DNA of 47,458 bases from Mycobacterium sp. 1245111.1 (GTDB taxonomy: Bacteria; Actinomycetota; Actinomycetes; Mycobacteriales; Mycobacteriaceae), in the NCBI RefSeq assembly GCF_001673405.1, contig NZ_LZLV01000002.1, positions 1 through 47,458 of the forward strand. The letters run 5' to 3'. Shown here piece by piece: positions 1 to 7,646 of the stretch. Within the stretch, counting starts at the first letter, position 1; each line of letters begins with the position of its first letter. The position numbers and the translations under genes are program-made. The notes under the pieces were generated by a model. That model was not told the origin of the DNA and searched no databases. It was given only the letters and a program-made list of their open reading frames with translations.

Positions 1-196
1 ATCGCCAGACCACGACCCGTGTCGTAGACGGACAAGTCCCCCCTCGGACACCGGATTGAGGCGAGCGAAACGAGAGTTCACTCTCGTTTCCGAGCCGATT
101 GACGGTGCGAGCGGCGAAGCCGCGCTCACCCCCGCATTCCATAAGCGGTAGTTGCACTTTCGGCGTGGCTTGGTGCCGTCAGGTCCACACTGAGGC
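1..196. other. Left-edge intergenic segment
   Basis: I see no supportable gene. A plus-strand frame closes at a TAG at 25-27, which could be the tail of an upstream gene, but too little is present to judge. The segment holds a 10-bp stem hairpin at 67-90 and a weak 5-bp hairpin (GCGGC, loop GAA, GCCGC) near 111-123. The rest is leader for the phosphoribosyltransferase gene starting at 197. Confidence 0.4.
67..90. terminator. Perfect 10-bp hairpin, possible terminator or operator
   Basis: GAAACGAGAG (67-76), loop TTCA (77-80), CTCTCGTTTC (81-90) form an uninterrupted 10-bp stem with a tetraloop. No T-run follows on either strand, so it is not a classical intrinsic terminator, although mycobacterial terminators often lack one. 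The near-perfect dyad could equally be a protein-binding site for the gene starting at 197. Function is inferred only. Confidence 0.35.
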
Positions 197-841
197 ATGC
201 GCACCTTCCGCGACCGTCACGATGCCGGCCGCGTGCTCGCCGAGAAATTGTCGTCGTACCGCGGAAAAAACGGCCTGCTGGTCGAGGGGCTGGCCCGCGG
301 CGGCGTGCCGGTGGGTTGGGAGGTCGCCGCGGCGTTGGGTGCGGAACTCGACGTCTTCCTGGTCCGCAAGCTCGGTGTGCCGCACTGGCCCGAGTTGGCG
401 ATGGGCGCGCTGGCCAGCGGCGGCGGAGTGGTGATGAACGACAGCGTGATGGCGAGCCTGCAGATCAGCGACGAGCAGGTGCGCCGCGTGATCGATCAGG
501 AGACCGCCGAACTGCATCGGCGCGAACAGGCGTACCGGGGAGGACGGCCGCCGGCGGACCCCCGTGGCAAGACGGTCATCGTGGTGGACGATGGAATCGC
601 TACCGGCGCAAGCATCCTGGCCGCTGTGCGGGCCCTGCGGGCCAGCGCTCCGGACGCGATCGTCGTCGCCGTCCCGGTGGGACCACCCTCGGTATGCCAA
701 GTGCTGGCAGAGGAGGCCGATGAGGTGGTCTGCGCGACGATGCCCGAGGATTTCGCTGCCGTCGGACAGGTTTTCGCCGACTTCCACCAAGTCAGCGACG
801 ACGAGGTCCGTGAGCTGCTGGCGACCCTGCCCCGGCCCTAG
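197..841 (+). CDS. Phosphoribosyltransferase-family protein (Rv2143-like)
   Basis: This 214-residue protein has a type I phosphoribosyltransferase fold. The PRPP-binding signature is clear at residues 127-139 ([13 protein letters not shown]), where two acidic residues and a Gly/Thr loop bind the ribose phosphate. An N-terminal [12 protein letters not shown] segment and [11 protein letters not shown] (30-40) match the family of stand-alone predicted phosphoribosyltransferases found across actinobacteria. The acceptor base is unknown. The ATG at 197 follows TGAGG closely, and the homology begins almost at once. The gene ends with TAG at 839-841 and overlaps the convergent Rv2144c-like gene by 4 bases. 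Position matches Rv2143 of M. tuberculosis, next to the wag31 cluster. A purine or pyrimidine salvage role is possible but not shown. Confidence 0.85.
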   Translation: MRTFRDRHDAGRVLAEKLSSYRGKNGLLVEGLARGGVPVGWEVAAALGAELDVFLVRKLGVPHWPELAMGALASGGGVVMNDSVMASLQISDEQVRRVIDQETAELHRREQAYRGGRPPADPRGKTVIVVDDGIATGASILAAVRALRASAPDAIVVAVPVGPPSVCQVLAEEADEVVCATMPEDFAAVGQVFADFHQVSDDEVRELLATLPRP

Positions 842-1161
842 TGGTTGGTGTGATCGTCGCTGACGGCGTCGTCGGCAGGCTCAGAATCCGGGTGCGCCGA
901 ACTGTGTTCGCCCGCCTCGGTCTCGTCCGCCGGGTACTCGGCGGTCTCCTCGTCGTGGTGGTCGTCGTGCGTCGATGCGTCGTGCGCGGTGGTGCCCGCC
1001 TCACGTCGCTGGCGTTCCTGCAGCGCGTCGACGATCAGCAGCACGACACCCAACACGCTGGCGCCGATGCACACCCACGCGACCAACTCATTGCTGGTGA
1101 TCACCGCGAATACCAGGGCGGCCAGGCCGATTACTGCCAATACCAGCGAGATAATCAGCAT
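838..1161 (-). CDS. Small two-TM membrane protein with acidic His/Asp-rich tail (Rv2144c-like)
   Basis: A 107-residue protein whose first ~47 residues form two hydrophobic helices (about 2-20 and 27-46) with a short polar turn. The remainder is a hydrophilic tail very rich in His, Asp and Glu (for example [10 protein letters not shown]), likely cytoplasmic and possibly disordered or metal-binding. It matches Rv2144c by position and architecture: small, conserved in mycobacteria and always beside wag31. No enzymatic motif is visible. It follows wag31 by 71 bases on the same strand and may be cotranscribed with it. A role in envelope or polar growth is only suggested by location. Confidence 0.8.
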   Translation of the reverse strand: MLIISLVLAVIGLAALVFAVITSNELVAWVCIGASVLGVVLLIVDALQERQRREAGTTAHDASTHDDHHDEETAEYPADETEAGEHSSAHPDSEPADDAVSDDHTNH

Positions 1162-1232
1162 CGGTTAACCTCCAGCGGACTTCGGCGACATTGCCAACTG
1201 TGCACGATAGCCGCAGTTGGGGTCGGTATCGC

Positions 1233-2048
1233 CTAGTTATTACCCCGATTGAACTGGTTGAACCCCGCCGCGTCGTTGGTGGCGCTGGAATCCACCGGTG
1301 CCGCAGAACCGCGCTGGCCCAATTCTTCGAGCTGGGATTCCAGGTAGGTCTTGAGTCGGGTGCGGTACTCGCGCTCAAAGGTCCGCAGCTGCTCGAGGCG
1401 GCCTTCCAGCACAGTGCGCTGCTGGTTGATCGTGCCCATGATCTCGGAGTGCTTGCGCTCGGCGTCGGCTTGCAGGGCGTCGGCCTTCTCCTGGGCCTGA
1501 CGCAGCTGAGTTTCCGACCGGGTCTGCGCGTCGGCCAGCAGCGCGTCGGCGCGCTGACGGGCTTCGGAAACCGTGGTCTCGGCCTCGCGGCGGGCATCGC
1601 CCACGATCTGGTCCGCGTTCGTGCGCGCGTCAGCCAGCAGCTTGTCCGCCTCCGCCTGGGCGGTGCTGGTCAGACGGTCGGCTGTGTCCTGCGCCAGGCT
1701 GAGCACGCGGGCGGCCTTGATGGCCTGCTCCTCGCCGAGCGGCTGGGGGGTGGCCACCGGCGCGGCGACAGGCGCAGGAGCGGGCTTGGCCGGTTCGGGC
1801 TCGGGCTCGTAGACCGGAATCGTTTGGGTGGCTTGAGCACTGGCGCCGCCACCGGCTCGCGCGCCGGCCAGTTCCTGGTCGAGTTCGGCGACTCGCTGAC
1901 GCAGGTCGGAGTTCTCCTCGATGAGGCGGGTCAGCTCGTTCTCGACCAGATCGAGAAAGGCGTCGACCTCGTCCTCGTTGTAACCACGCTTGCCGATCGG
2001 CGGCTTGCTGAACGCCACATTGTGGACGTCTGCGGGTGTCAGCGGCAT
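1233..2048 (-). CDS. wag31: Cell pole tip protein Wag31 (DivIVA)
   Basis: Wag31 is the mycobacterial DivIVA, a membrane-curvature-sensing coiled-coil scaffold at growing poles that directs peptidoglycan and mycomembrane synthesis. The 271-residue product begins [20 protein letters not shown], the conserved DivIVA membrane-binding domain, and continues with [14 protein letters not shown] (22-35). A Pro/Glu linker (about 70-100) contains [11 protein letters not shown]; the known PknA phosphothreonine of M. tuberculosis (T73) lies in the equivalent segment. A long alanine/glutamate-rich coiled coil follows. The chosen ATG at 2048 has GAGGGGG upstream and matches the conserved N-terminus; an in-frame start 27 codons earlier would add an unconserved extension. 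It lies downstream of yggT with a 255-bp AT-rich leader, so it probably has its own promoter. Confidence 0.97.
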   Translation of the reverse strand: MPLTPADVHNVAFSKPPIGKRGYNEDEVDAFLDLVENELTRLIEENSDLRQRVAELDQELAGARAGGGASAQATQTIPVYEPEPEPAKPAPAPVAAPVATPQPLGEEQAIKAARVLSLAQDTADRLTSTAQAEADKLLADARTNADQIVGDARREAETTVSEARQRADALLADAQTRSETQLRQAQEKADALQADAERKHSEIMGTINQQRTVLEGRLEQLRTFEREYRTRLKTYLESQLEELGQRGSAAPVDSSATNDAAGFNQFNRGNN

Positions 2049-2303
2049 TCTTAGCCCCCTCGAGTGTGGACGGTCATACCGACCAGGAAAGTGTAGAACG
2101 GGTTGAACGGTGTCGTAGCCATAGTGCAACTGCCGCCCATCCTGTCACACCAGACCCGCCGGTTGCCGAATCGGTCGATAAATAAGACCGAATTTCACAG
2201 ATTAAGAGGTAACAAATCGACCCCTTATGAAACCTATATCCCGGCGCCAGCAAACTGCCTCAGCGGAGAAATGCGCGACCCCGCAGGCCGGCTCCGCGAG
2301 GGG
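2049..2303 (-). promoter_or_regulatory. AT-rich leader of wag31
   Basis: The 255 bases between yggT and wag31 contain a markedly AT-rich block at about 2165-2245 in otherwise GC-rich DNA. Read on the minus strand it holds several -10-like hexamers (for example TAATCT), but none has a convincing -35 at 16-18 bp. It is the likely site of a separate wag31 promoter. The exact start is not determinable by eye. Confidence 0.35.
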
Positions 2304-2594
2304 TCAGGCGCGGTAGTCCAGCGCCATCGTCATGCCGATGAACGCCACCAGCAGCAGCACCATGATCGACAGGTCGAAACGCACCGCACCGACGGTGAGC
2401 TGCGGTATCAGCCGTCGCAACAGGTTCACTGGCGGATCGGTGACCGACAGGATGATTTCGAGCACCACGACGGTCAGCCCGCGCGGGTGCCAGTCGCGGC
2501 TGAACGACCGGATGAACTCGACGACGACGCGGGCGATCAGCAATAGCCAAAAGATGAACAGCGCAAAACCGATGATGTGCACGATCAGCGTCAA
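2304..2594 (-). CDS. yggT: YggT-family membrane protein
   Basis: A 96-residue integral membrane protein of the YggT family (Rv2146c position). One hydrophobic segment lies near the N-terminus (about 3-24, GFALFIFWLLLIARVVVEF) and a second near the C-terminus (about 72-92). Between them is the family signature SVTDPPVNLLRRLIPQ (50-65). YggT proteins occur beside sepF and yggS in most Gram-positive bacteria. The chosen start is TTG at 2594, which gives the family's usual length; AAGG lies 11 bases upstream. A GTG four codons later is an alternative. Biochemical function is unknown; association with division and osmotic tolerance is known from homologues only. Confidence 0.88.
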   Translation of the reverse strand: MTLIVHIIGFALFIFWLLLIARVVVEFIRSFSRDWHPRGLTVVVLEIILSVTDPPVNLLRRLIPQLTVGAVRFDLSIMVLLLVAFIGMTMALDYRA

Positions 2595-2700
2595 CGAGAG
2601 CCCGACCTTAGTGATGAAGATGTGACCATGACGACAGCCCAGGCTGCTTCCAGCAGGGCGGAAGTCAGCCTACCGGCTCGGCGGGCGGACCGCCGGGCGG

Positions 2701-3333
2701 TTACTGGTAGGCGTAAAACCCGGTCTCGGCGATGCGTCGGCGCTCTTCGGGGGAGACATCAACGTCGGCGGGTGAGAGCAAGAACACTTTGGTCGCCACT
2801 TTGTCGAACGAGCCACGCAGAGCGAATGCCAGACCCGCGGCGAAATCGACCAGGCGCTTGGCGTCGGCGTTGTCCATCGAGACCAGGTCCATGATCACCG
2901 GGGTGCCGTCGCGGAACCGCTCACCGATCGTGCGGGCTTCGCTGTAGTCCTTGGGGCGCAAGGTGGTGATCTTCGACAGCGGGCTGCTCTCGTCGAACAG
3001 CATCGCCATCCGGCGCGGATCCATGGCCAGGGCGCCGCGGGTGGAGCCGCGCAGCGAACCGAATCGCGGCCGGGACATCTCGCCCCGGTCGTAGTCCGGC
3101 CCGCGGAATCGCGGTTCGTCGGCGTAGCCGCCGCGGTAGCCAGCGTATTCGGCGGGCTCGCCGCGCGGATCGTCGTACTCGCGGCCCTCGTAGCGGCCGT
3201 ATCCGTCGTCGGCGAATCGCTGCCGCGGGTAGCCGCCGGTCCGGGACGGGCCGTGGTCGTCGTAGTACTCGTCGTCGTAGTCCTCCATGGGAGCCATGCC
3301 GAAGTAGGCCTTGACCTTGTGCAGTGTGCTCAT
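2701..3333 (-). CDS. sepF: Cell division protein SepF
   Basis: SepF anchors FtsZ filaments to the membrane and is the essential FtsZ partner in actinobacteria, which lack FtsA and ZipA. The 210-residue protein starts [20 protein letters not shown], an amphipathic membrane-binding helix. A disordered Tyr/Asp/Gly/Arg-rich linker (about 17-95) follows. The globular SepF domain begins near 112 and includes [22 protein letters not shown] and [25 protein letters not shown]; its dimer binds the FtsZ C-terminal peptide. The end, [15 protein letters not shown], is typical. It lies 106 bases from yggT and 28 from yggS on the same strand, consistent with the ftsZ-yfiH-yggS-sepF operon. Confidence 0.96.
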   Translation of the reverse strand: MSTLHKVKAYFGMAPMEDYDDEYYDDHGPSRTGGYPRQRFADDGYGRYEGREYDDPRGEPAEYAGYRGGYADEPRFRGPDYDRGEMSRPRFGSLRGSTRGALAMDPRRMAMLFDESSPLSKITTLRPKDYSEARTIGERFRDGTPVIMDLVSMDNADAKRLVDFAAGLAFALRGSFDKVATKVFLLSPADVDVSPEERRRIAETGFYAYQ

Positions 3334-3361
3334 CGCTTGACCCTTCTACAGCTCTGGGGAC

Positions 3362-4204
3362 TTAGGACTCTGGGGATGGGGTGGTCTGTGATGAAGATGT
3401 GACTGGAGTGACTATTGACGGTGACGATAGAGGCCTTTGGCCCAACAATGCGGTACCGACACGCACACACGTCGAACCATGTTTAACGGCCGTTTCGAGG
3501 TCATTCGACATCCCCGCGGACAACCCGGCCGCGTCCGGGTGCGACCGGCGCACCCGCTGGTGTTCCGACTGCAGGCGCGCGAACGCCCGGTCCGGCTCCC
3601 AGTCCAGCGGCGGGATGCCCATCAGGCCAACCAGTTCGAGGAATTCTGCGGCGTCGACCTGCGCGCAGATCTCGTCAACGGCCGCGGTATCGGAGACGTC
3701 GACGCCGCCGCGGGTCATGTCGCCGTCGAGGCTGATCTGGACGTAGATACGCATCGGATGGGTCCGGCGTCCATCCCCGAGTGCCCCCTCGACGGCCCGG
3801 TCGAGCGCGCTCACCACCCGGGTGCTGCTGACCGAATGGGCGGTGTGCGCCCAGCCGGCCAGCGACCGCGCCTTGTTGCGTTGGATCTTGCCGACCATGT
3901 GCCAGTGTGGGCGAGCCGATCCGTGGCCGCCGCCGCCCGGACCGTCCAGCAACCGATCGACTTCGGCCACCTTTCCTGCCGCTTCCTGGTCGCGGGATTC
4001 ACCGAAGTCGGCGCATCCCAATCGCGACAAAATCGCCACATCGGTTGCCGGAAAGAATTTGGTAATAGGCAGGAGTTGAATTTCGCCGAGTTTGCGGCCG
4101 GCCGACTCGGCAGCGGCGGCAAGCCGCGAACGTAAGGCCGACAAAGAATCCGCCAATTCCATTTCCCGCCCCGGCCGGGTTGAACCGTTTACCGCCACAC
4201 TCAT
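3362..4204 (-). CDS. YggS-family PLP homeostasis protein
   Basis: A 280-residue PLP-binding alanine-racemase-fold protein (YggS/PLPBP family), which buffers free pyridoxal phosphate and has no confirmed catalytic reaction. The PLP Schiff-base lysine is K49 in LLPITKFFPATD. Other family motifs are FGESRDQEAAGK, HWHMVGKIQRNK, and the phosphate-binding C-terminal GLSAGMSNDLETAVKHGST with VRVGTALLG. The ATG at 4204 overlaps the yfiH stop as ATGA; an internal ATG (MELADS, residue 15) is a weaker alternative because homologues also carry an N-terminal stretch. It corresponds to Rv2148c in the ftsZ downstream operon. Confidence 0.93.
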   Translation of the reverse strand: MSVAVNGSTRPGREMELADSLSALRSRLAAAAESAGRKLGEIQLLPITKFFPATDVAILSRLGCADFGESRDQEAAGKVAEVDRLLDGPGGGGHGSARPHWHMVGKIQRNKARSLAGWAHTAHSVSSTRVVSALDRAVEGALGDGRRTHPMRIYVQISLDGDMTRGGVDVSDTAAVDEICAQVDAAEFLELVGLMGIPPLDWEPDRAFARLQSEHQRVRRSHPDAAGLSAGMSNDLETAVKHGSTCVRVGTALLGQRPLSSPSIVTPVTSSSQTTPSPES

Positions 4205-4941
4205 TCCATCCACACCAACGAGGCGAGCCGTCCGGTCGGAGCACCACGGCGATGGCTGAACAGGTTGGCGTCGTCGACCGTGCACCGCGGGTCGACATCG
4301 ATGGCGCTCACGCCCAAAGCCTGTAACTGACAAGCGATTCCGGCGCGCAGATCCAGACCGGGCGTTCCAGCCGAGGTGGTGGTGCGACTGCCCGGCAGCG
4401 CGGCCTCGACCTCGTCGGCCATCGCAGCGGGCACCTCGTAGTTGCGGCCACTGACCGCCGGCCCCAACAGCACCGAGATGTCCGACTCGTGCGCGCCCAA
4501 CTCGACCATGGCCTCGATCGCGCGGGCCACCACCCCGTCGCGGGCGCCGACCCGGCCGGCGTGCACGGCCCCGACCACCCCGGCGCGCGCGTCGGCCAGC
4601 AACACCGGAACGCAGTCGGCGGTCACCACCGCCAACGCCAATCTCGGTGTGCGCGTGACCAATCCGTCGGTGTTGTCTAACGGGGTGTCGCGTGGGCCGT
4701 CGATGACCTCGATGTGGGCGCCGTGCACCTGGTTCATCCACACCACCCGATCGGCGCCCAGGCCGATGGCTGCACCCAACCGCTTGCGGTTGGCGGCGAC
4801 GGCGGCCGGATCGTCGCCGACGTGGTCGCCGAGGTTGAAGCTGTCGAACGGCGGCGACGAGACACCGCCCGCGCGGGTCGTGCTGACCCGCCGGATGCGA
4901 ACGCTCACCCGTCCAGTATCCGGCCGGAGCAAGGCCGCCAT
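4201..4941 (-). CDS. YfiH-family polyphenol oxidase/purine nucleoside phosphorylase-like protein
   Basis: A 246-residue protein of the YfiH/LACC1 family, whose members act as purine nucleoside phosphorylase/adenosine deaminase enzymes and were earlier called multicopper polyphenol oxidases. Visible motifs: TTRAGGVSSPPFDSFNLGDH (21-40), WMNQVHG, VVTADCVPVLLADA with the conserved metal-linked cysteine, AVHAGRVG, and the C-terminal DPRCTVDDANLFSHRRG. Many homologues have HAGWRG; here Trp is replaced by Arg, as I recall also in M. tuberculosis. ATG at 4941 lies 12 bases after the ftsZ stop; a GTG at 4908 is an alternative. The stop overlaps the yggS start. The link to division is positional. Confidence 0.9.
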   Translation of the reverse strand: MAALLRPDTGRVSVRIRRVSTTRAGGVSSPPFDSFNLGDHVGDDPAAVAANRKRLGAAIGLGADRVVWMNQVHGAHIEVIDGPRDTPLDNTDGLVTRTPRLALAVVTADCVPVLLADARAGVVGAVHAGRVGARDGVVARAIEAMVELGAHESDISVLLGPAVSGRNYEVPAAMADEVEAALPGSRTTTSAGTPGLDLRAGIACQLQALGVSAIDVDPRCTVDDANLFSHRRGAPTGRLASLVWME

Positions 4942-4953
4942 CGCGTCGTACGG

Positions 4954-6105
4954 CTAGCGCCGCATGAACGGCGGCACGTCGACGTCGTCGTCCTCGCCGC
5001 CGATGTCGAAGGTCGCACCGTTGGTCGGTACCGAGACGCTGACCGCGTCGGGGGGCTCGAACAAAGTGGAGCTGACCTTGCCGTGCTTGCCCGACGCGAC
5101 GATTCCCGACGACGACCCGGCGCCGGCGTTACCGACGACCGGCTTGCGACCGGGCCCGGCGGCGTCGAAGCCCGCGGCGATCACGGTCACCCGGACCTCG
5201 TCGCCCAGCGAGTCGTCGATGACCGTGCCGAAGATGATGTTGGCGTCCTGATGTGCGGCGTCCTGCACCAGCGAGGCGGCCTCGTTGATCTCGAACAGGC
5301 CGAGGTCGCTGCCGCCCGCGACCGACAGCAGCACGCCCTGAGCGCCTTCCATCGAGGCCTCGAGCAGCGGCGAGTTGATCGCGATCTCGGCGGCTTTCAG
5401 GGCGCGCCCGTCACCGCGCGCGGACCCGATACCCATCAGTGCTGTGCCCGCCCCGCTCATGACGCCCTTGACGTCGGCGAAGTCGACGTTGATCAGGCCG
5501 GGCGTGGTGATCAGGTCGGTGATGCCCTGCACGCCGTTGAGCAGCACCTCGTCCGCACTGCGGAAGGCGTCCATCAGCGACACCGCGGCGTCGCCCATCT
5601 GCAGTAGGCGGTCGTTGGGGATGACGATCAACGTGTCGCAGCTTTCCCGCAACGCCGTGATGCCGTTCTCTGCCTGGGTGCTGCGGCGTTTGCCTTCGAA
5701 GGAGAACGGCCGGGTGACCACGCCGACCGTCAGGGCACCCAATTTGCGGGCGATGCTGGCCACCACCGGCGCCCCGCCGGTGCCCGTTCCGCCGCCTTCA
5801 CCTGCGGTGACAAAGACCATGTCGGCCCCGCGCAGCAGTTCCTCTATTTCGTCCTTGGCGTCGTCGGCAGCCTTTCTGCCGACCTCGGGGTCGGCGCCGG
5901 CGCCCAGCCCACGGGTGGAGTCGCGGCCGACATCGAGCTTGACGTCGGCGTCGCTCATCAACAGCGCCTGCGCGTCGGTGTTGATGGCGATGAACTCCAC
6001 GCCCTTGAGCCCTTGCTCGATCATGCGGTTGACAGCGTTGACGCCGCCGCCGCCGATCCCCACGACTTTGATGACGGCCAGGTAGTTGTGCGGCGGGGTC
6101 ATCAT
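4954..6105 (-). CDS. ftsZ: Cell division GTPase FtsZ
   Basis: FtsZ is the tubulin-like GTPase that forms the Z-ring and recruits the divisome. The 383-residue product has the GTP-binding tubulin signature GGGTGTG (104-110), the N-terminal glycine loop [15 protein letters not shown] and the catalytic T7 loop segment [18 protein letters not shown] Gly/Ser-rich linker follows, then the conserved C-terminal peptide [12 protein letters not shown], which binds SepF and FtsW. Two adjacent ATG codons exist: the first (6105) is 8 bases from GGAGG; the second (6102) gives the start usually annotated, [10 protein letters not shown]. The catalytic core is very highly conserved and the linker (about 320-360) varies. 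A good promoter lies just upstream. Confidence 0.98.
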   Translation of the reverse strand: MMTPPHNYLAVIKVVGIGGGGVNAVNRMIEQGLKGVEFIAINTDAQALLMSDADVKLDVGRDSTRGLGAGADPEVGRKAADDAKDEIEELLRGADMVFVTAGEGGGTGTGGAPVVASIARKLGALTVGVVTRPFSFEGKRRSTQAENGITALRESCDTLIVIPNDRLLQMGDAAVSLMDAFRSADEVLLNGVQGITDLITTPGLINVDFADVKGVMSGAGTALMGIGSARGDGRALKAAEIAINSPLLEASMEGAQGVLLSVAGGSDLGLFEINEAASLVQDAAHQDANIIFGTVIDDSLGDEVRVTVIAAGFDAAGPGRKPVVGNAGAGSSSGIVASGKHGKVSSTLFEPPDAVSVSVPTNGATFDIGGEDDDVDVPPFMRR

Positions 6106-6158
6106 GCTGTCTTCCTCCCTGGTGGGACTGCTTGGAGCGAACCGGTGGCAAACCTCAA

Positions 6159-6187
6159 CCTCTAGTAAAGGGTTAGAGTTATGTCAA
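6159..6187 (-). promoter_or_regulatory. Predicted ftsZ promoter
   Basis: On the minus strand, TTGACA (plus 6182-6187) and TAGAGG (plus 6159-6164) are separated by exactly 17 bases. The -35 is a perfect sigma70-type hexamer; the -10 keeps only the TA. The same stretch (6151-6180) is an imperfect dyad, AACTCTAACC facing GGTTGAGGTT, and could bind a regulator. It lies about 55 bases before the ftsZ start, after the MmpS-like gene, so ftsZ can be transcribed independently of ftsQ. Confidence 0.55.
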
Positions 6188-6307
6188 GTTGATTCGCGCA
6201 AACAGAACGGTATGGCCGCCGCGTGCGGGATCGAAGCAGGCGCGCCGAGGCGTGGCGGGCGAATTTCGGCGAAATTTATGCCTGCGTGAGCGTGCGGGCT
6301 CGGCGCA

Positions 6308-6670
6308 CTACTCGAAATAGGCGAAGCTGCAGGTGGGTCGCGGCTCGGTCTTGAACGACAGCAACTTGCCATCCATCGTGATCGTGCAGGTGACTGCCGT
6401 GTCGCCGGCGTCGGCGGTGACCGACGTGGAGATCTCGTTGTACACGGGATATTGCTTCTCCCAGGGCAGCGTGACGCCGGTTTCGGTCTGTTGCGGGCCG
6501 CCGTTGATGTGGTATCGCAGCGTCACCGGCCCCGGGGCGCCGCTCACCCGCATGGTCGCGGTGCCGAGCTGCGGTCCGGGGTCAGCCATGGCTTCTGGTG
6601 CGGACACGACGGCGAGGGTGAGCGCCGCGGCGATGGCGACGTAGGCGACGTAGGCGACGTAATTTTTCAC
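6308..6670 (-). CDS. Secreted MmpS-like protein in the ftsQ-ftsZ interval
   Basis: A 120-residue protein with a signal peptide: MKNYVAYVAYVAIAAALTLA, then an AMA-DP cleavage site near residue 30. The mature part resembles the periplasmic beta domain of MmpS proteins, small partners of MmpL transporters: MRVSGAPGPVTLRYHINGG, LPWEKQYPV, and a CTITMDGK...PTCSF region with two cysteines likely to form a disulphide. True MmpS proteins keep an uncleaved TM anchor; here an Ala-X-Ala site suggests secretion. The start is GTG at 6670 with a poor ribosome site. The first codons contain three 9-bp repeats. In the gene order I know from M. tuberculosis nothing lies here, so this looks like an insertion. 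No mmpL is adjacent, so partner and function are unknown. Confidence 0.72.
   Translation of the reverse strand: MKNYVAYVAYVAIAAALTLAVVSAPEAMADPGPQLGTATMRVSGAPGPVTLRYHINGGPQQTETGVTLPWEKQYPVYNEISTSVTADAGDTAVTCTITMDGKLLSFKTEPRPTCSFAYFE
6635..6661. repeat. Three perfect 9-bp tandem repeats
   Basis: GGCGACGTA occurs three times in a row at 6635-6643, 6644-6652 and 6653-6661. On the minus strand it encodes Tyr-Val-Ala three times inside the signal peptide of the MmpS-like protein. Since 9 bp is three codons, slippage would change signal-peptide length without breaking the frame. Confidence 0.9.
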
Positions 6671-6713
6671 GGTTCGAACTTACGACGGCTCGATTGGCCT
6701 CGTGGACGCTAAT

Positions 6714-7646
6714 TCATCGGATGGTCGGCAGATCCGGGCTCGACACGTCGTAGGTGCGGCCCGGGCGGGTCAGCAGGGCCGCCAGCTTCTGCGCTTTTTC
6801 CTCGGTGCGGTCGTTGGTCCCCCAGATCACGGTCCGCCCGTCGGTCAGCGTCAAGGTGATCGACGCGACCGAGGGCGCCGCGATGCGGCTCACCTGCGCG
6901 ACGACTTCGGGACGCAGCGCGGTCAGCACCGCGAGCGCGGCCTTGGTCGGAGGGTCGGCCGGCCCCGGATTGTCGACGTCGATGTAGGGCAGCGCCGGTG
7001 GCGGCGGCGCGGTCGCGAAGTCGACGCCGTCGCGGTCGAACAGGTGCGGGCCGTCGGGAAAGTCTTTGACCACCACCGGGATTCGCTCGATGACCGTGAT
7101 CATCAACGCCGACGGGTAATCGCGTTGCACGTGTGCGCTGGCCACCCGGCGGATCGCCGCGACCCGGTCGGCGACGCTGTCGGTGTCGATCTGCAGCAGC
7201 GGGGTTCCCAGCTTGACGTGCGCCGCGTCGAGTACCTCGTCGCGGCTGACCGCGCCGAGGCCGTTGACGATGATGCCGCGGGCCGCCATCAGCGGCGTGA
7301 AGTACAGGATGAGCCCCGCCCCGGTGATCGTGACGACCATCAGCAGCGACACCAGGAACAGCTTCAGACCCCGAACTGTCCCGCGCGCAACGGGTTTGGG
7401 GCCGGTCGCGCCGTGACCGCGCGCTGCGCGCTTGGCCTCGCGACGGGCCTGCTCGATCGCGGTCGCGCGGGCTTGAGCCTCGCGGCGCTCGGCGCGTTCC
7501 CGGCGCTCTCGCCGTCGCCGGCCTTCGACCGGTTCGTCGGTCTTGTCTGGTTCGGCGGTGTCGTCGCGCTTGTCGGCCGCCGTGCTCGGCTCGGCCGCGA
7601 TGTCGTCGGCGGCCTCGTCCGGCGCCACACCGTCGGGCTCAGTCAC
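6714..7646 (-). CDS. ftsQ: Cell division protein FtsQ (DivIB)
   Basis: FtsQ is the bitopic divisome protein that bridges early and late division proteins and binds FtsL. The 310-residue product has a long charged cytoplasmic tail (1-92; acidic then Arg/Glu-rich [14 protein letters not shown]), one TM helix at about 94-118 ([20 protein letters not shown]), a POTRA domain starting at [20 protein letters not shown], and the FtsQ beta domain with [21 protein letters not shown]. The start is GTG at 7646, forming a GTGA overlap with the murC stop, which suggests translational coupling. It is followed 43 bases later by the MmpS-like gene instead of directly by ftsZ. Confidence 0.95.
   Translation of the reverse strand: MTEPDGVAPDEAADDIAAEPSTAADKRDDTAEPDKTDEPVEGRRRRERRERAERREAQARATAIEQARREAKRAARGHGATGPKPVARGTVRGLKLFLVSLLMVVTITGAGLILYFTPLMAARGIIVNGLGAVSRDEVLDAAHVKLGTPLLQIDTDSVADRVAAIRRVASAHVQRDYPSALMITVIERIPVVVKDFPDGPHLFDRDGVDFATAPPPPALPYIDVDNPGPADPPTKAALAVLTALRPEVVAQVSRIAAPSVASITLTLTDGRTVIWGTNDRTEEKAQKLAALLTRPGRTYDVSSPDLPTIR

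Noticed and set aside
1..66. Partial gene at the left edge, on either strand
   Set aside because: Fewer than 25 codons and no recognisable motif; the strand cannot be decided.
4201..4941. Trp to Arg change in the HAGWRG motif of the YfiH protein as a defect
   Set aside because: The M. tuberculosis protein, as I recall it, has the same change, so it is likely lineage-specific rather than inactivating.
4714..5607. Long plus-strand frame antisense to ftsZ and yfiH
   Set aside because: A shadow of high-GC codon bias. The minus-strand products are unmistakable.
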